From Neckera pumila (taxonomy: Eukaryota; Streptophyta; Bryopsida; Hypnales; Neckeraceae): 64,000 bases of DNA. Of the stretch, positions 1 to 11,690 are shown piece by piece; position 1 is the first letter of the stretch; each line of letters begins with the position of its first letter. Position numbers and translations under genes: made by a program. The stretch covers positions 4,779,001 to 4,843,000 of the forward strand of contig OZ018418.1 in assembly GCA_963969595.1 (NCBI GenBank). Direction: 5' to 3'. Below the pieces are notes generated by a model. The model saw nothing but the letters and a program-made list of their open reading frames with translations, was not told where the DNA came from and searched no databases.

Positions 1-115
1 GAACTCCCAAAATTTTGAATATGATGTTCTAACAGTGGAAAAAGTAGAAGAGTAAAAGAATAAATCTATGTAAAAAATGAAACCTCAAGAAACTAAAGGT
101 GGGACTCTCCACCTA

Positions 116-878
116 TATAGTCAACTTGACTATAGACAAAGTAGTTTTAGTCTATAGGAGTATAGACAAGAGAATTGTCTCCAATGCCTCGCACAAATGG
201 TAAGACACAAATAACGTCACAATTATCGATGGATATAATACTGTATCAACAATTGTCTCTATCATTCTATTGAATTAGTGAAGATGGAACTACAATTGGG
301 TCGAGTATAGATTATTCCGGTTTAGGTCAAATTTCAGAAGTTGTCCTGAGACTTGGTTAGTAATAGAATGGAGTATCTAATTGAGAAAACGGATGAGTCA
401 TTATATAGTCGACTCGACTATAAATCAAGTGGAGTATCTAATCAAGAAAGCGGATGAGTCATTGTATAGTCGACTTGACTATAGTCCGAGTGGAGTATCT
501 AATAGAGAAAGTGGATGAGTCATTATATAGTCGACCTGACTATAAACAAGTGGAGTATCTGATTGAGAAAACTGATGAGTCATTATATAGTCAACTTGAC
601 TATAAATCACTTGGAGTATCTAATTGAGAAAGCAGATGAGTCATTGTATAGTCAACTTGACTATAGTCCGAGTGGTGTATCTAATCGAGAAAGTGGATGA
701 TTTATTTTATAGTCGGCTTGACTATAGTCTAATTGAAGTATCTAGTCGAGAAAATGGATGAGTCATTGTATAGTCGATGCAACAATAGTCTATTTTGTTA
801 CAGAGTCAAAAATTATCAGATAAGTAAGCTGTTCCTGAAATGGAAACTCATTCAATGGTTATAGTCAACTCGAGTATA
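116..878. repeat. 61-bp tandem array carrying a 19-nt dyad
   Basis: A 19-nt dyad with 9-nt arms and a single central base occurs at 116, 404, 465, 526, 586, 647, 708, 769 (degenerate) and 860. From 404 on the spacing is 60-61 bp, and the intervening sequence (GGAGTATCTAAT, GAGAAA, GGATGAGTCATT) is repeated too. The copy at 404 is TATAGTCGACTCGACTATA. The copies at 116, 586 and 647 are TATAGTCAACTTGACTATA. Both versions are perfect dyads although they differ at paired positions. The same motif appears alone at 13071, just upstream of cassette 1. No coding sequence is seen here. Confidence 0.9.
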
Positions 879-1422
879 AGTATGCAGTTCTCAATATAAA
901 TATATATATATATATATGAAAATACTTCCGACAATTCCGTCGGAAAACATGGAGCCAATAGCAACTGACCATCACAGATACTAAGAAAGTGCAGCTTGCA
1001 AACAAAATTGCTAAACAAACAAAACATCTCTACTTTATTTATTGATATTGCATCCAAGGAAGTAAAGAATATGAAATGGGCGCATGTTGGATAATCATCA
1101 AAAATGAGAGAAATGAGGTGTCCAGAAACGTGGAAAACAAGGTTCTGCGCAAACTGGACAACGTACAAGATTGCTTCATACAAACAGATCTCAATACACA
1201 GGATGCGATCGCACCACACACTTCACGGAGTACATGGAATCGGGAGAGGTACACAAAAAATCCTATAGATCGAAAGGCAACGCGACGCACGGAAGGGACA
1301 CACAAACAACAGCGCAAGTGAATCACTGATGCCACCTGCTTGCGCCAAAGAGAAAAGCAGGCAATGTCAAGGTGTTTGGTGGAGGAGGAGGCTTGCGAGA
1401 AGATGGTGCGGGAAGGAAAGAA
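879..1422. other. No recognised gene
   Basis: Holds a short AT dinucleotide run near 900-917 and several short open frames on both strands that resemble nothing I know. Base composition rises toward 1200-1400 with some CpG, but no domain or splice structure is evident. Confidence 0.5.
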
Positions 1423-1530
1423 GGCGCGAAAATCAAAATATTCAAAATTCCTCGAAGCCAAAAGGCGCGAAAATCAAAGTACTCCAAAAAAATTGAATTC
1501 AAAAGGCGCAAAACTCTGAAGATTCAAAAT
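1423..1530 (+). repeat. Three 41-bp tandem units with E2F-like motif
   Basis: GGCGCGAAAA starts at 1423 and again at 1464, and the weaker GGCGCAAAA starts at 1505, exactly 41 bp apart. Each is followed by a CAAAnTAnTC- or TTCAAAA-like stretch. Read on the minus strand the core is TTTTCGCGCC, which fits the established E2F consensus TTTSSCGC. It may be a regulatory cluster or simply a minisatellite; no adjacent gene start was recognised. Confidence 0.6.
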
Positions 1531-2895
1531 CACTCAAAGTCAACGGATGCCAGAATTTGACGTTCAAAAAGCCTGGTGTGAGCCCTAAGGTTGTCACCTG
1601 GAACTCAAAGTCTAAATTTTTTTGCTTTTTACTCATTTTAATGAGTAAATTGTTATCAAATTGACCAGTTATACTACTTTGTGAATAATTGAGATAGAAT
1701 AATACATATTGAGAGTAAACCTCCAAAAGCATCAAAACCATTCAAATCTGTACTCTTTCCTAAGTTCTAGCAATAGAAATGGATAAATGAGAGCCCAAAT
1801 AGGAATTGGGAGAGTTCTAATTCCAACCTACATCCAAATATTAGAATACTGATAGAATTTACAAAGAGTTTTGACCACAAAGATGCATACAAATAGTGAA
1901 TTGGCTAAAAATAGTAAATGTAGGTCATTATAGTTTACCAGTAATTTAGAAAGCCCACAAGAGGAGTTTGGGTGAAAACTGAGCTTGAAAGAAAATATTG
2001 GTAAATAGTTGCCTCGCAGGACTTTTTAAGCCAAAATTCATAGAAAATCACAAGGAGGCGATCGCGACATGGAGAGAGGTGTTTCTGACTTAGAAACATG
2101 CCAGGAGCGTAATGGCGAAGACGGATTGCCAAGATTCCCTCATACGAGGAAGATTCCTTTGTAAAGGAATTAAAAACAAAAGATAGGAATTTATTTCTCC
2201 TTGAATAAGTACCAGTTTGGGTTGGAATTTTGCAAAAAGGGTTTGGAAACTTCCTAGAAGCTACCCAAATTATTTTGTAATTTTCCAAATTGCAGAAGAT
2301 GATTCCCTGGAAAGTCAACCAAAATTACTACGGATTAAGAAATTCATAGAAATTAATCTAATAATGGTAAAATCCCACTAAAAATTAGGATAGTGTATTT
2401 TAGTTTGAATAAGAGCCTAATCAAGTTTCACGACATTCCGACATTGGTAACTATCCAAATCGACGGCGCTAACGGAATTTAACGGAATTCCAAAACATTC
2501 CGTGGATGGACCGGCGAATCACGAGCTAACAAAATCTGATTTAAGTCAACAACAACTTTTTTTTGACATTCTTGGACCTTCCGAACAACCCTGGCTAGTT
2601 AGAATCAGCAAAAGTTATAAATTCCAAGAGTTGGATTTTCCACCTTTTTCACTAGGTTGGAAAACACTATCTTTTATGAAGAAAATCGACTTAGGAGTAG
2701 GGGGTTAGGGGGGTTTTAGACTAAAAAGGGTCTTCTGGAGCCAATGCCGCAGATCGTTTTTCATTTGGAGCTTTTCTCCAAAAGATATAGCCCATTCAGC
2801 TGTAGGGTAGAATTAGGCGTTGTAATTGGTAGTTTTAATTTACTTAGATATTATTTTAGTTTACGTAGATATTATTTAGAGTAAAAGGAGGTAAA
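1531..2895. other. No recognised gene
   Basis: AT-rich sequence with a 127-codon open frame on the minus strand (1935-2318) that has no recognisable domain and contains several short repeats. A G-rich stretch lies near 2696-2720. I see nothing that supports a gene. Confidence 0.5.
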
Positions 2896-2928
2896 TGGGA
2901 GCCCCAGAAACGTATAAAAGGGCTCCCA
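2896..2928 (+). promoter_or_regulatory. TATA box enclosed in a perfect inverted repeat
   Basis: TGGGAGCCC (2896-2904) and its exact reverse complement GGGCTCCCA (2920-2928) enclose TATAAAAG (2913-2920). A transcription start would be expected about 30 bp downstream, near 2945-2950, where the sequence becomes pyrimidine-rich. The setting (non-coding repeats downstream, no ORF) suggests a promoter of a non-autonomous retroelement, but no long terminal repeat pair was found. Confidence 0.45.
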
Positions 2929-4028
2929 CCGACTCCCTTTGCACCCCTTTTTTCATTTTATGTTAATTGAGTTGACACGAGGCTCTGGATTCTCGCTTTG
3001 TTTTTTTTGCCAAAATCGTTGGCAATTGTTGAGTTTTTGGTCTGGAACCAAAAACCTTGCTTTTATTGCATTAGAGTCTTGAATTCCATTCTTTGTTTGA
3101 TTTTTGGTGCCATTCAAAGGACGTTGGGGTCCCTTTGAATCATTGCTAACACATATTTTGTGCAATTGCTTCCTTCACCTTAATTTTTAGTACTAACACC
3201 AGGGATATTCCAACCGAATCTCGGCGATGCCAGTAGTTGGAACCCTTGGATTTCATATTTTGAATCTGTGACATACTAATCACTTCCACATGAGCTTTTT
3301 TGAAGTGGAATTTCACACCCTTTAAGTTGTAGAAAATTTCCCCTGAAGCCTAGATGTGGGAAGACATGGTCCAGAGTATTTGTTGTCATTTGGAGTGAGT
3401 TGGGTGAGCACCAACCCTCACAATACTAACCACTAGTGGACTTGTCCAGAATTTGGGGCCAAAAACCCCAATACGACAAAGCTTCATTCTTGGACTTAAC
3501 TTTTAATCACTAACATTTGAGTTTCTTTTGTTATACTTTTGGAGAATTATTCCCCAATACGACGAAGCTTTGCCTCAGAGAGGAATTGTTTTAGAAAAAA
3601 TTGTCAAAACCATAAAAAGATAGTGTGTTAGATTTCCTTTAGAATATGGTCTCAAGCCTTAGAAATTTCCCAGTTAGTTTTTGGTTAAAAGGGTCCCTGA
3701 GGGACCCCAATTAGTGGCAAAGCAACAGCCGAGGTTCTGAATTTGAGAAATAATAGGTCTACGGTAACTAACCAGAGCCCAAGAGAACCAGCCAGAAGCT
3801 GGACCGATGAACCAGCCAGAGCCAAGAGAACCAGTCGGTCAGACTGCCTTGACCAAGATATACTGGTCACCCATCATCTTGTATCATAAAACCAAACATG
3901 GAGAGGATGCCTACGGGCCCCCTTTGGTTTTATTTTTTGCAAAATCTAAACACCAAGCTTAGTTCTTTGAACTATATCCCAGCATAATAAATTCTAGGTG
4001 ATATTGGTACCTTTTAAAAAATTTCAGT
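2929..4028. other. Non-coding, possible transcribed leader of a repeat element
   Basis: No ORF with recognisable domains. A CCCCAATACGACRAAGCTT motif occurs twice (near 3468 and 3552), indicating internal duplication. The stretch lies directly downstream of the TATA hairpin. Confidence 0.4.
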
Positions 4029-4292
4029 GCTTAGAGTAAGAAGAAGCCTGAAAATTGCTTAGAACTAAAAGAAATCCGAAAATTGCTTAGAAGCCAAAAG
4101 AAGCCTGAAATTTTGCTTAGAGCCAGAAGAAGTTTGAAATTTTGCTTAGAGCTAGAAGAAGTCTGAGATTTTGCTTAGAGCCAGAAGAAGCCTGAAATTT
4201 TGCTTAAAGCTAGAAGAAGTCTGAAATTTTGCTTAGAGCCAAAAGAAGCCTGAAATTTTGCTTAGAAACAGAATAAGTCTGAAATTTGGCTT
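4029..4292 (+). repeat. About nine tandem units of ~28-34 bp
   Basis: Units follow the pattern GCTTAGAGCCAGAAGAAG + CCTGAAATTTT, with variation of AGCC/AGCT and GCCTG/GTCTG. Roughly nine copies can be counted from GCTTAG at 4029 to 4292. The array is purine-rich on the plus strand. It lies in the same non-coding block as the 131-bp hairpin repeat. Confidence 0.85.
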
Positions 4293-5929
4293 GTAAGCCA
4301 GAGAGAGTGATCTCATTCAGAAGTCAACTCACTTGCGATACCTTTCCAAGCACAGGAATAATAACTCATCCCCAGTCCTCCAGCACCTGGTTGCCTCCAA
4401 ATTCTCTCATATTTTCAAGCTCTCACAGCACTACATCCTTCAAGCATTTGGAAGAAAATCAAACTAAGTCATCAGCTACAAATTTTTGTGAAGCATAAGG
4501 AGTGAGGTGCAAATTGGAAACAAATTGAAGACTAATACAAAGTTTGTGGAAGAAGAAGGAGAAGGTCCCAAAAAGTCAAGGTAAGTTCTTCTTTGAATAA
4601 AAAATCAAATCTTTGACATAATTTAAGGTGGGAATTAAACTCAACAAATAAAAAACGAAATAACAATTGATTTGCTAATGGTTCTAGAAACTCGTTAAAT
4701 TTAGAGAAGACTTAGAAACCATTTAGTGACTAAAATTTGACTTCCTTAATAGTCCAATCAAAATTCTAAAGTTTAGATTTTCTCAAAGATTTGCCTTTGA
4801 AAAAAGAAAGACTTTGGTGGAAAGAAAAGCTATCACCATAAGAAAAGATAAGGGGCAATTAAAAATATTTCTAGAATTATTTAGACCATAGAAAAAATTA
4901 GAATCACTTTAGTTGCTAAAATTTAACTTACAAAATATCTCAGATCATTTAGAAATTAGAATTGTTAGTATTTGCCTTAGACAAAATTAAAGCCCTAGAC
5001 AAAGGAATATTTGAAATTATAAACATACAACCCATTTAGTATTAGGATAGAAAATAATAGACTAAAATTAACAAGATTAGAAAAAAAAACAAAAAAAAAC
5101 CCCACTATCATAGACTTTTAAATTAGAAGAAATTAGAACATCTTGGAACAAAATTAGTAGGGAAAAACAACATCAAGGTAACAAGGAGAATTAACCAATT
5201 ACAATTGGAACAAGGAAAGGAAAAGGACGGACTGACCATTCTTTTTAAATATAAAGAATCGGACATACGCAAAAGTGGAGGGAGCACATCAACAAGGCAT
5301 GGACTTCACAATCCAGATGGAGCATGAGACCATTGATGATTCCAAGGTGCGTTCTTAATTCTCACTCTCTAATTGCGTTTTAGATTTTAATTAAGTTAGA
5401 TTTGCTTTAAAAACCTAGAGCCGAATTTAGGACATAGAATCAGACCTTAGGAGGATTTAATTAGTGAAATTAGAATTTAAAATTAAATAGAGAATTCTCC
5501 TAGCTTTCCGAAAAGACATTAAACATAGAAATCCGATAAAAATGGAGAAAGTAGTGAGAAAATGAAGTTGACGTAAGAAACGAATGAAAAAATTAGAAAA
5601 TCATCCAAAAGAATATTCTAAAGGAATTTTAGGATCTAAATTAGAGTAGGAAATTGAGAAGAAAATTACAACGTTAGAAATTTAAAGTAGAATCCCCAAA
5701 TGGATTAAACTCAAGTTAAGTTTTTTCTTCCGGAGTAAATAAGAATTAGGTGAAATCTAATTTCACCTAAACCACCTTTACTTTGGATTTAAAAAGTTAA
5801 CCTTGGTTTTTAATTTCCACGATAAAAGAAATTAACCACCCTGTCATTTTAATTTAACCAACCCAGTAGAAGTCAAAAAAAGGAGTTAACTATTGGAATT
5901 TTACCACAACTTGTTGTAAAATTGATCAA
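4293..5929. other. AT-rich non-coding stretch
   Basis: Dominated by AAATTAGAA-type sequence with many stops in all frames. No gene, RNA or clear repeat boundary was recognised. Confidence 0.5.
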
Positions 5930-6480
5930 TTATTTACCTTAGAAATTAACAGGAAGGATTAGTAGGAAGAAAGTCAAAAGTAATTAGGAATTTACATTTA
6001 TCTCAAAAAGGGGTAAAACCTAGAGTAATTTTGATGAACCGTTGAATCGGTCAAAATCTGCTAAAATTTTTAACTTTAAGTAATTGAACTTTTACTAAGG
6101 GTAGAAATTTAGAAGAAGCATTAAAATAATTTACCAAGAGGAGTAAAAACCTCAAGGTAAATTTTGATGAACTGTTAATCGGTCAAAATTTACCAACGAA
6201 CTTTTAACTTTAGATCAAGTAAAAGAACTTTTAGCAAAAAATAGAAAGTTAGAATAATTTAACAAGAAGAAGTGAAAGTTAGAGTAAACTTTGAAGAACC
6301 GTCAATCGGTCAAAATTTACTAAAACTTTTTAACTATTAAGTAATTGAATTTTTAACGAAGGTAGAAAATTTTAGAAGAAGAGATAAAATAATTTACCAA
6401 AAGGAGTAAAACTTAAGATAAATTTTGATGAACCGCTAAATCGGTCAAATTTTACCAAAGATTTTGCAAATTTGAACTAA
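5930..6480 (+). repeat. Four ~131-bp repeats with an internal hairpin
   Basis: TTTTGATGAACCG or close variants start near 6029, 6162, 6289 and 6423, a period of 127-134 bp. Each is followed by a short loop and TCGGTCAAAAT, so TTTTGA..CCG can pair with CGG.TCAAAA. Flanks such as AATTTACCAAnAGGAGTAAAA are conserved between units. The reverse complement of the same hairpin and flanks occurs at 63.74-63.87 kb. Confidence 0.85.
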
Positions 6481-7147
6481 TCCTTAATTCTTTAAATCAA
6501 ATTAGAATAGTAATAATAGAAACTGGATAGAGGTTGATTAACAAAGGAAGATAGAGTAAAAACTTAAATTTGATAGAAAAGTAAAGTTACAAGTACAGCA
6601 AAACGTATTCTAGATTAGAATTCACATAGAATTGACTTAATTAAACGATAATTGAACGCTTAGGATAAGATAATACTTCAAACAAGGAAAAAACCTAGAA
6701 TTAAATCAATCATCCTTCAACTTCTACTTAGCTACTCATATTTGTGGTAAAAAAACTCCATTGCTTGGAAGGCAGCTTGTTTACTACAGCTAATCACCCA
6801 TAGAATTCACTAAATTACTATAGAACCTGGTTGTGCTTGTTTGGTCTCTTGGGTGGAGATCAAAACACTCACACCTGGCGACATAAATTAATGCCCTCCC
6901 AATTTGGGGGCGCTTTTGGTTCGCTCCAGGTCAACAAATATTCTATACTTAAAAAAGATTGACAAAGCCACCTGCTACTAAAAATCCCCTATGATTGCTG
7001 CATTTGCTTTATTTGATTCCAAGTGCTTAACTCACAAAATCAGCAAGCACCAATTCAAGCTCTATTTCTGCAGTTCACGCTGAATTTACTACTTGCTTTT
7101 CTGCAGATTCTCAATCTTTGCAAATTTCATACAATTTTACACATGGC
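6481..7147. other. No recognised gene
   Basis: AT-rich up to about 6750, then more complex sequence with C-rich patches (CTCCCAATTTGGGGG near 6896). No coding signal or family recognised. Confidence 0.45.
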
Positions 7148-7215
7148 AATTTTAGGATTTAGGGTTTAGGATTTAGGATTCTAGGTTAGGGTTTAGGATT
7201 TAGGATTTAGGGAAC
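7148..7215 (+). repeat. Interstitial telomere-like repeat
   Basis: Consecutive heptamers TTTAGGA and TTTAGGG, with one TTCTAGG interruption, run from 7151 to about 7211. TTTAGGG is the established telomere repeat of most land plants and many green algae. The block is short and degenerate, so it is an internal relic and not a chromosome end. Shorter TTTAGGG pairs occur near 31846 and 52691. Confidence 0.8.
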
Positions 7216-7299
7216 AAAAAACCACCTGGACATGTCCTGTACTTTCCTACACTACAAGTCCATAACCATAAAAACAATGCATTTCCATACAGAAAGAAA

Positions 7300-9660
7300 C
7301 TATATGCTGCAGTAAATGCGGCCATAGATTTTTAAGCATGTTCAAGAAAAAAAAATGAAATACCATGCATTGTAGTTTAAAGAACCAAAAATTAAGATGT
7401 CATGACAGTAGAACACAAAGAGCGTGAAAACAAAAAGTATACAAGTTCTAAATAAACGAAACATAAAGATTTGGTGAGCGCACTAAAATTTGAGCCCGAT
7501 TTTTTTGAACATAATTCACAAAGATAAGAAAATTAGTTACCATGCCTTGTAGTTTAAAGAACAAATTGAAAACTAAAATGTCATGAAATTAGAACGCAAA
7601 GAGCTTGAAAAAAAAAATGTACAAGTTGTAAATAAACCAAGCATAAAGATTTCCTAAGCGTACTAAAACTAGAGCCCCATTTTTTAAAATATAGTTCACA
7701 AAGAAGAAATAATTAAATACCATGCCCTGTAGTTTAAAGAACCAATTGAAAAAATGTCATGAAATTAGAACGCAAAGAGCTTGGAAGAAAAAAATGTACA
7801 AGTTGTAAATAAACCAAACATAAAGATTTCGTAAGCGCACTAAAATTAGAGCCCCATTTTCTTGAATATAGTTCACAAAGAAGAAATAATTTAATACCAT
7901 GCCCTGTAGTTTAAAAAACCAAAAACTAAAATGTCATGAAATTAGAATGCAAAGAGCATGAAAAAAAGAATGTACAAGTTGTAAATAAGTCAAGCATAAA
8001 GATTTGGTAAGCGCACTAAAATTGAAGCCCCATTTTTTTGAACATTAGAGAAAACATTTTCACAAAGAGAAAAAAATTAGTTACCATGCCTTATAGTTTA
8101 TAGAGCCAAAACCTAAAATGTCATGAAATTTGAATGCAAAGACCGTTAAAAAAAAATGTACAGGTTGCAACTAATCCAAATATACAGATTTGGTGAGCAC
8201 ATTAAAATTAGAGCCTCAATCTCTTGAATATAATTCACAATGAAAAAAAAATCAGTTACCCATGCCCTGTAGTTTAGAGAACCCAAAACTCAAATGTCAT
8301 GAAATTCGAATGCAAAGAACATGAGAAAAAAAGTGTACAAGTTGTAAATACTCTAAACATAAGGAATCTGTGAGCGCACTAAAAGTAGAGACTTTTTTTT
8401 CTTGAATGTCATCCATTTTTGGTTTGAATAGAAATAAAAAAAGATGGGTTTAGGATTGAATGCGGCCATGCATTTGAAAGTAATGCCTAGACTATTTCTA
8501 ACATGTACATATTTTCTAATAATTCCATATGCAGATATTTTTTTTGATTCATGCATTTGTCATTCTCCAAAATATAGGGCAGCTTTTATTCACTTTCAAT
8601 TGGGTTTCAACGCAAATTTAAAAAAATGGATGGTGAACTGAATGCGGCCGTATTTCAAAGTAATGCCTAGACTATTTTCAACTTATATATATTTTCTAAG
8701 AAGTCCACGTGCACTTATTTTTTAGCTCATGCATTTGTCATTCTCCAAAATATAGGGCAGCGGTAATTCATTTTGGGTTTCAACGCAAATTAAAAAAAAT
8801 GGGTGGTGAATTGAATGCAGCCATGGATTTAAAACTCTTGGATTTCCAGCTTGTATAGAAAAATTAATTTATCATCTCTAGTCATTCATGAAGTTGGTTG
8901 CGTATACTAGACCATTCATGAGAATTAAATAAAATCGTCCCTGTATTTTATACATGAATCTCAAAAGAATCATGCATGGGATATATTATTCATTATTAAA
9001 ATGGATCAATGTCATGAAATTTGAATGCAAAGAGCAAAAAATATTGTACAAGTAAATAATCTAAACATAAAGAATCCATGAGAGCACTAAGTTTCTTGAA
9101 TGTTGTTCACAAATTAAAAAAAATCAACTACCCATAATGGACTGTAGTTTAAAGACCAAAAACTCAAATGTCATGAAATTTGAATGCCCAAAGCATGAAA
9201 AAACAAATGTACAAGTTATAAATAATCCAAATATAAGGAATTTGTGAGCGCACTAAAATTGAAGCCCCATTTTCCACAAAGGAAAAAGAATCAATTATCC
9301 ATGCCCTGTAGCTTAGAGAACCCAAAACTCAAATGTCATGGAACTTGAATGCAAAGAGCATGAAAAAAATGTGCATATTGTAAATAATCCAAACATTAAA
9401 AATTAGTGAGAGCACTAAAATTAGAGCCCCGTATTCTTGAATGTAATTCACAAAGAAAAAAGAATCAATTATCCATGCCGTGTTGCTTAAAGCACCAAAA
9501 TCTGAAAATAATGACATGAAATTTGAATGCAAAGAGTATGAATAAAAAAATGTACATTCAAGTTGTAAATAATCAAACATAAAGAATTTGGGAGCACCCT
9601 GAAATTGAGGCCCCATGTATTTGGTTGTAATGCAAAGAGCATGAAAAAAAAATAGAGTAT
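7300..9660 (+). repeat. ~177-bp satellite array with a second ~180-bp repeat inside
   Basis: The block ACCATGCCCTGTAGTTTAAA starts near 7362, 7539, 7719, 7896, 8083 and 8258 (spacing 175-187 bp), then resumes in diverged form near 9131, 9294 and 9471. Each unit also holds GAAAAAAAATGTACAAGT, TTGTAAATA and AAGCGCACTAAAATT. Between about 8450 and 8830 a different unit is duplicated (GAATGCGGCC ... CTCCAAAATATAGGGCAGC). Open frames within it are periodic by-products and not genes. Confidence 0.9.
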
Positions 9661-11040
9661 GTATTGAATAAAATAATGATAAAAATCAATCCAGTGAACA
9701 AGTCGGAATGAAATCATAGAATATGAATTGAATAAACGATAAAAATCAACCAACAAGTTGTAAACTTATTTAAGATTTAAGATTTATATCAACCCAAAAT
9801 TTATGCACGTACTTACATGATAGTTTATGACGTTTGGTGGTGAGGTTCGGCATCAGAGTTATGGATCAAATAATTTCTTCCTTGAAGACATAGAAGTAGA
9901 ATAAAGTAAAAATTTTATTCATACGAAAATAATAATTAGCACGGAGAGTTATTATGCAAAATATTTTCTTCCTTGAAGACATAGGAGTAGGATAAAATTA
10001 AGTTTTAATTTCAACTAAAATAAAAAGATAATTTCAAATGAGGCTTACAATCTACGAAGTTATACATTCTTGTGCATGAATATGCGGATGTTTAGGAGTT
10101 TTTTTTCTATTAAAGCCGTAGTGAAAGCAGGTCTTCCTAGGTGATTTGGACAACTACATTCGGGCAATTAGGGTTTGTAAAATAATATTTAGCGCAAAGT
10201 ATTATTAATCGAAATAGTTTCTTTTTTAAAGACATAGAAGTAGGCAGCTAGGTTTGTAAAATAATATTTAGCGCGGAGAGTTATTAATCAAAATATTTTC
10301 TTCCTTAAAGACATAGAAGTAGGATAAAATAAAGTATTAATCATATTACTAAAATCATAACTCCCTCTGTAATATCACAAATACTACCATTAATATTAGG
10401 GGCTCATGTTTGCTATGCTACGCATTCACTGTATCACATATTAGTAAAATTTTGATATATTTGAATAGAATGCATGATAATGATTTCAATAAGCCTTTGA
10501 AATAATTAATTTTAATATTTTGTAAAAATAATCTCAATCATGCTCACATAAAAATAGTATTTTCACACAATGTTATATTACAAAAATGGAGTAGTAGTTT
10601 GCAATCACCTCTGTAATATCACTTTTACAGCTTTTATGATTTCAAAATTCTATTGCTACTACCAAATGATTTGAGAAATTTATTCAATTGAAGCGATTTT
10701 GGATTTCACAACAATTAAGTTATTCATGAAGTTTTTGAAATTTACAAGTTTTTCTTTTGAATTCACCAAGTTTTTGAATTGCTATTGTTTGTAACAACTG
10801 AGTCAACTTTTGAATGCATTACAATAAATGTGTATCTTTTACAGTATTTACCATTGCATATATACTTTATTCATCATTCAATAAATTTCTATTACATTTC
10901 AATATATGCTTACTTCTAAACAAAATTATACAAAGATTTTAGTAGTTTTTATTTGAAGATTTATTGAAATTTCTGTTCTGCATTTTATTTAATACAATCT
11001 ATTAAATCTATTGAAAACCGCTAGTTTCGGGCAGCTAGAT
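9661..11040. repeat. AT-rich DNA with four copies of a short dispersed repeat
   Basis: TTCTTCCTTGAAGACATAG plus AAGTAGGATAAA recurs in variants near 9875, 9964, 10219 and 10299, accompanied by AATATTTAGCGC(A/G)AAG at about 10190 and 10265. From 10340 to 11040 the sequence is AT-rich with nothing recognised. Confidence 0.6.
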
Positions 11041-11690
11041 CCGGGCAGCTAGGTCAAGCAAGTAGGTTCGGGCATGTAAATTTGGGAAACAAGGAGGTTC
11101 GGAAAGAGAGGTTCAGCACCGGCGCTTTTCAGGGTCGGGTGGTCGTCGTCACCGACAAAGGCGGTACAAGTTGGGTGTGTGCTTCTGTTTCGCGATGTCG
11201 TTTGCCATGTCTGTGTGTTCGTGTTTTGCTGTGTGTGTTTGTGTTTTTGGGTCGCTCTCTTTGTTGTGTTTGATTTGAGGTTGGCAAGGGCGGAGCGGTG
11301 ACGCGGTGTGGAGCCTTTGCTATTGTCTTCGATTTGAAGTTTGATGAAGGCGGAGGCGCGTTGTGGCATGGTGTGGAGCAATGTGTTTGATTTGAGGTTG
11401 CGAGGGCGGAGGCGCGGTTTGGAGCAGTGGCGCGGTGGCGCGAGTGTGCAGGCGCGGTGCAACATTTGAGCGAGTGCAATAGGAGCGAGGGTGCAACAGT
11501 TGAGTGAGTGTTTGTTGCGGTATTAGGGTTTTGGGGTGTTGGAGCGAGCGCTGAGCGTGGTTTTCAGAGTGACCGTGGTGAGCGTGTTGAGTTTGCTGAG
11601 CGAGTAAGCAAGCACTGAGCATGGTGTGGAGCGACTGCAGAGCGACTATGTGGACAGACTTGTGCGTGAACTTGGAGCGGTTTTCTCTTC
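11041..11690 (+). other. CpG-rich island of unknown function
   Basis: An abrupt rise in GC and CpG against AT-rich flanks, with repeated GGCGGAGGCGCG-like words (11288-11450) and GAGCGAG words (11465-11640). It ends in TTCTCTTCAGGTATGC near 11683-11698, which looks like juxtaposed splice-type sequence. Frames on both strands are open because of composition; none shows a domain. It could be a promoter/5' region of an unseen transcript, or unmethylated repeat DNA. Confidence 0.45.

Noticed and set aside
404..787. CRISPR-like array
   Set aside because: The repeats are as long as and contiguous with their spacers, the whole unit is repeated, and this is eukaryotic DNA with no cas genes.
8444..9756. 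Several 65-95 codon frames
   Set aside because: They fall within the 177-bp satellite and repeat with its period.
11049..11622. Overlapping 100-138 codon frames rich in T, Q, R and H on the minus strand
   Set aside because: Open because of GC-rich composition; low-complexity, no start context or domain.
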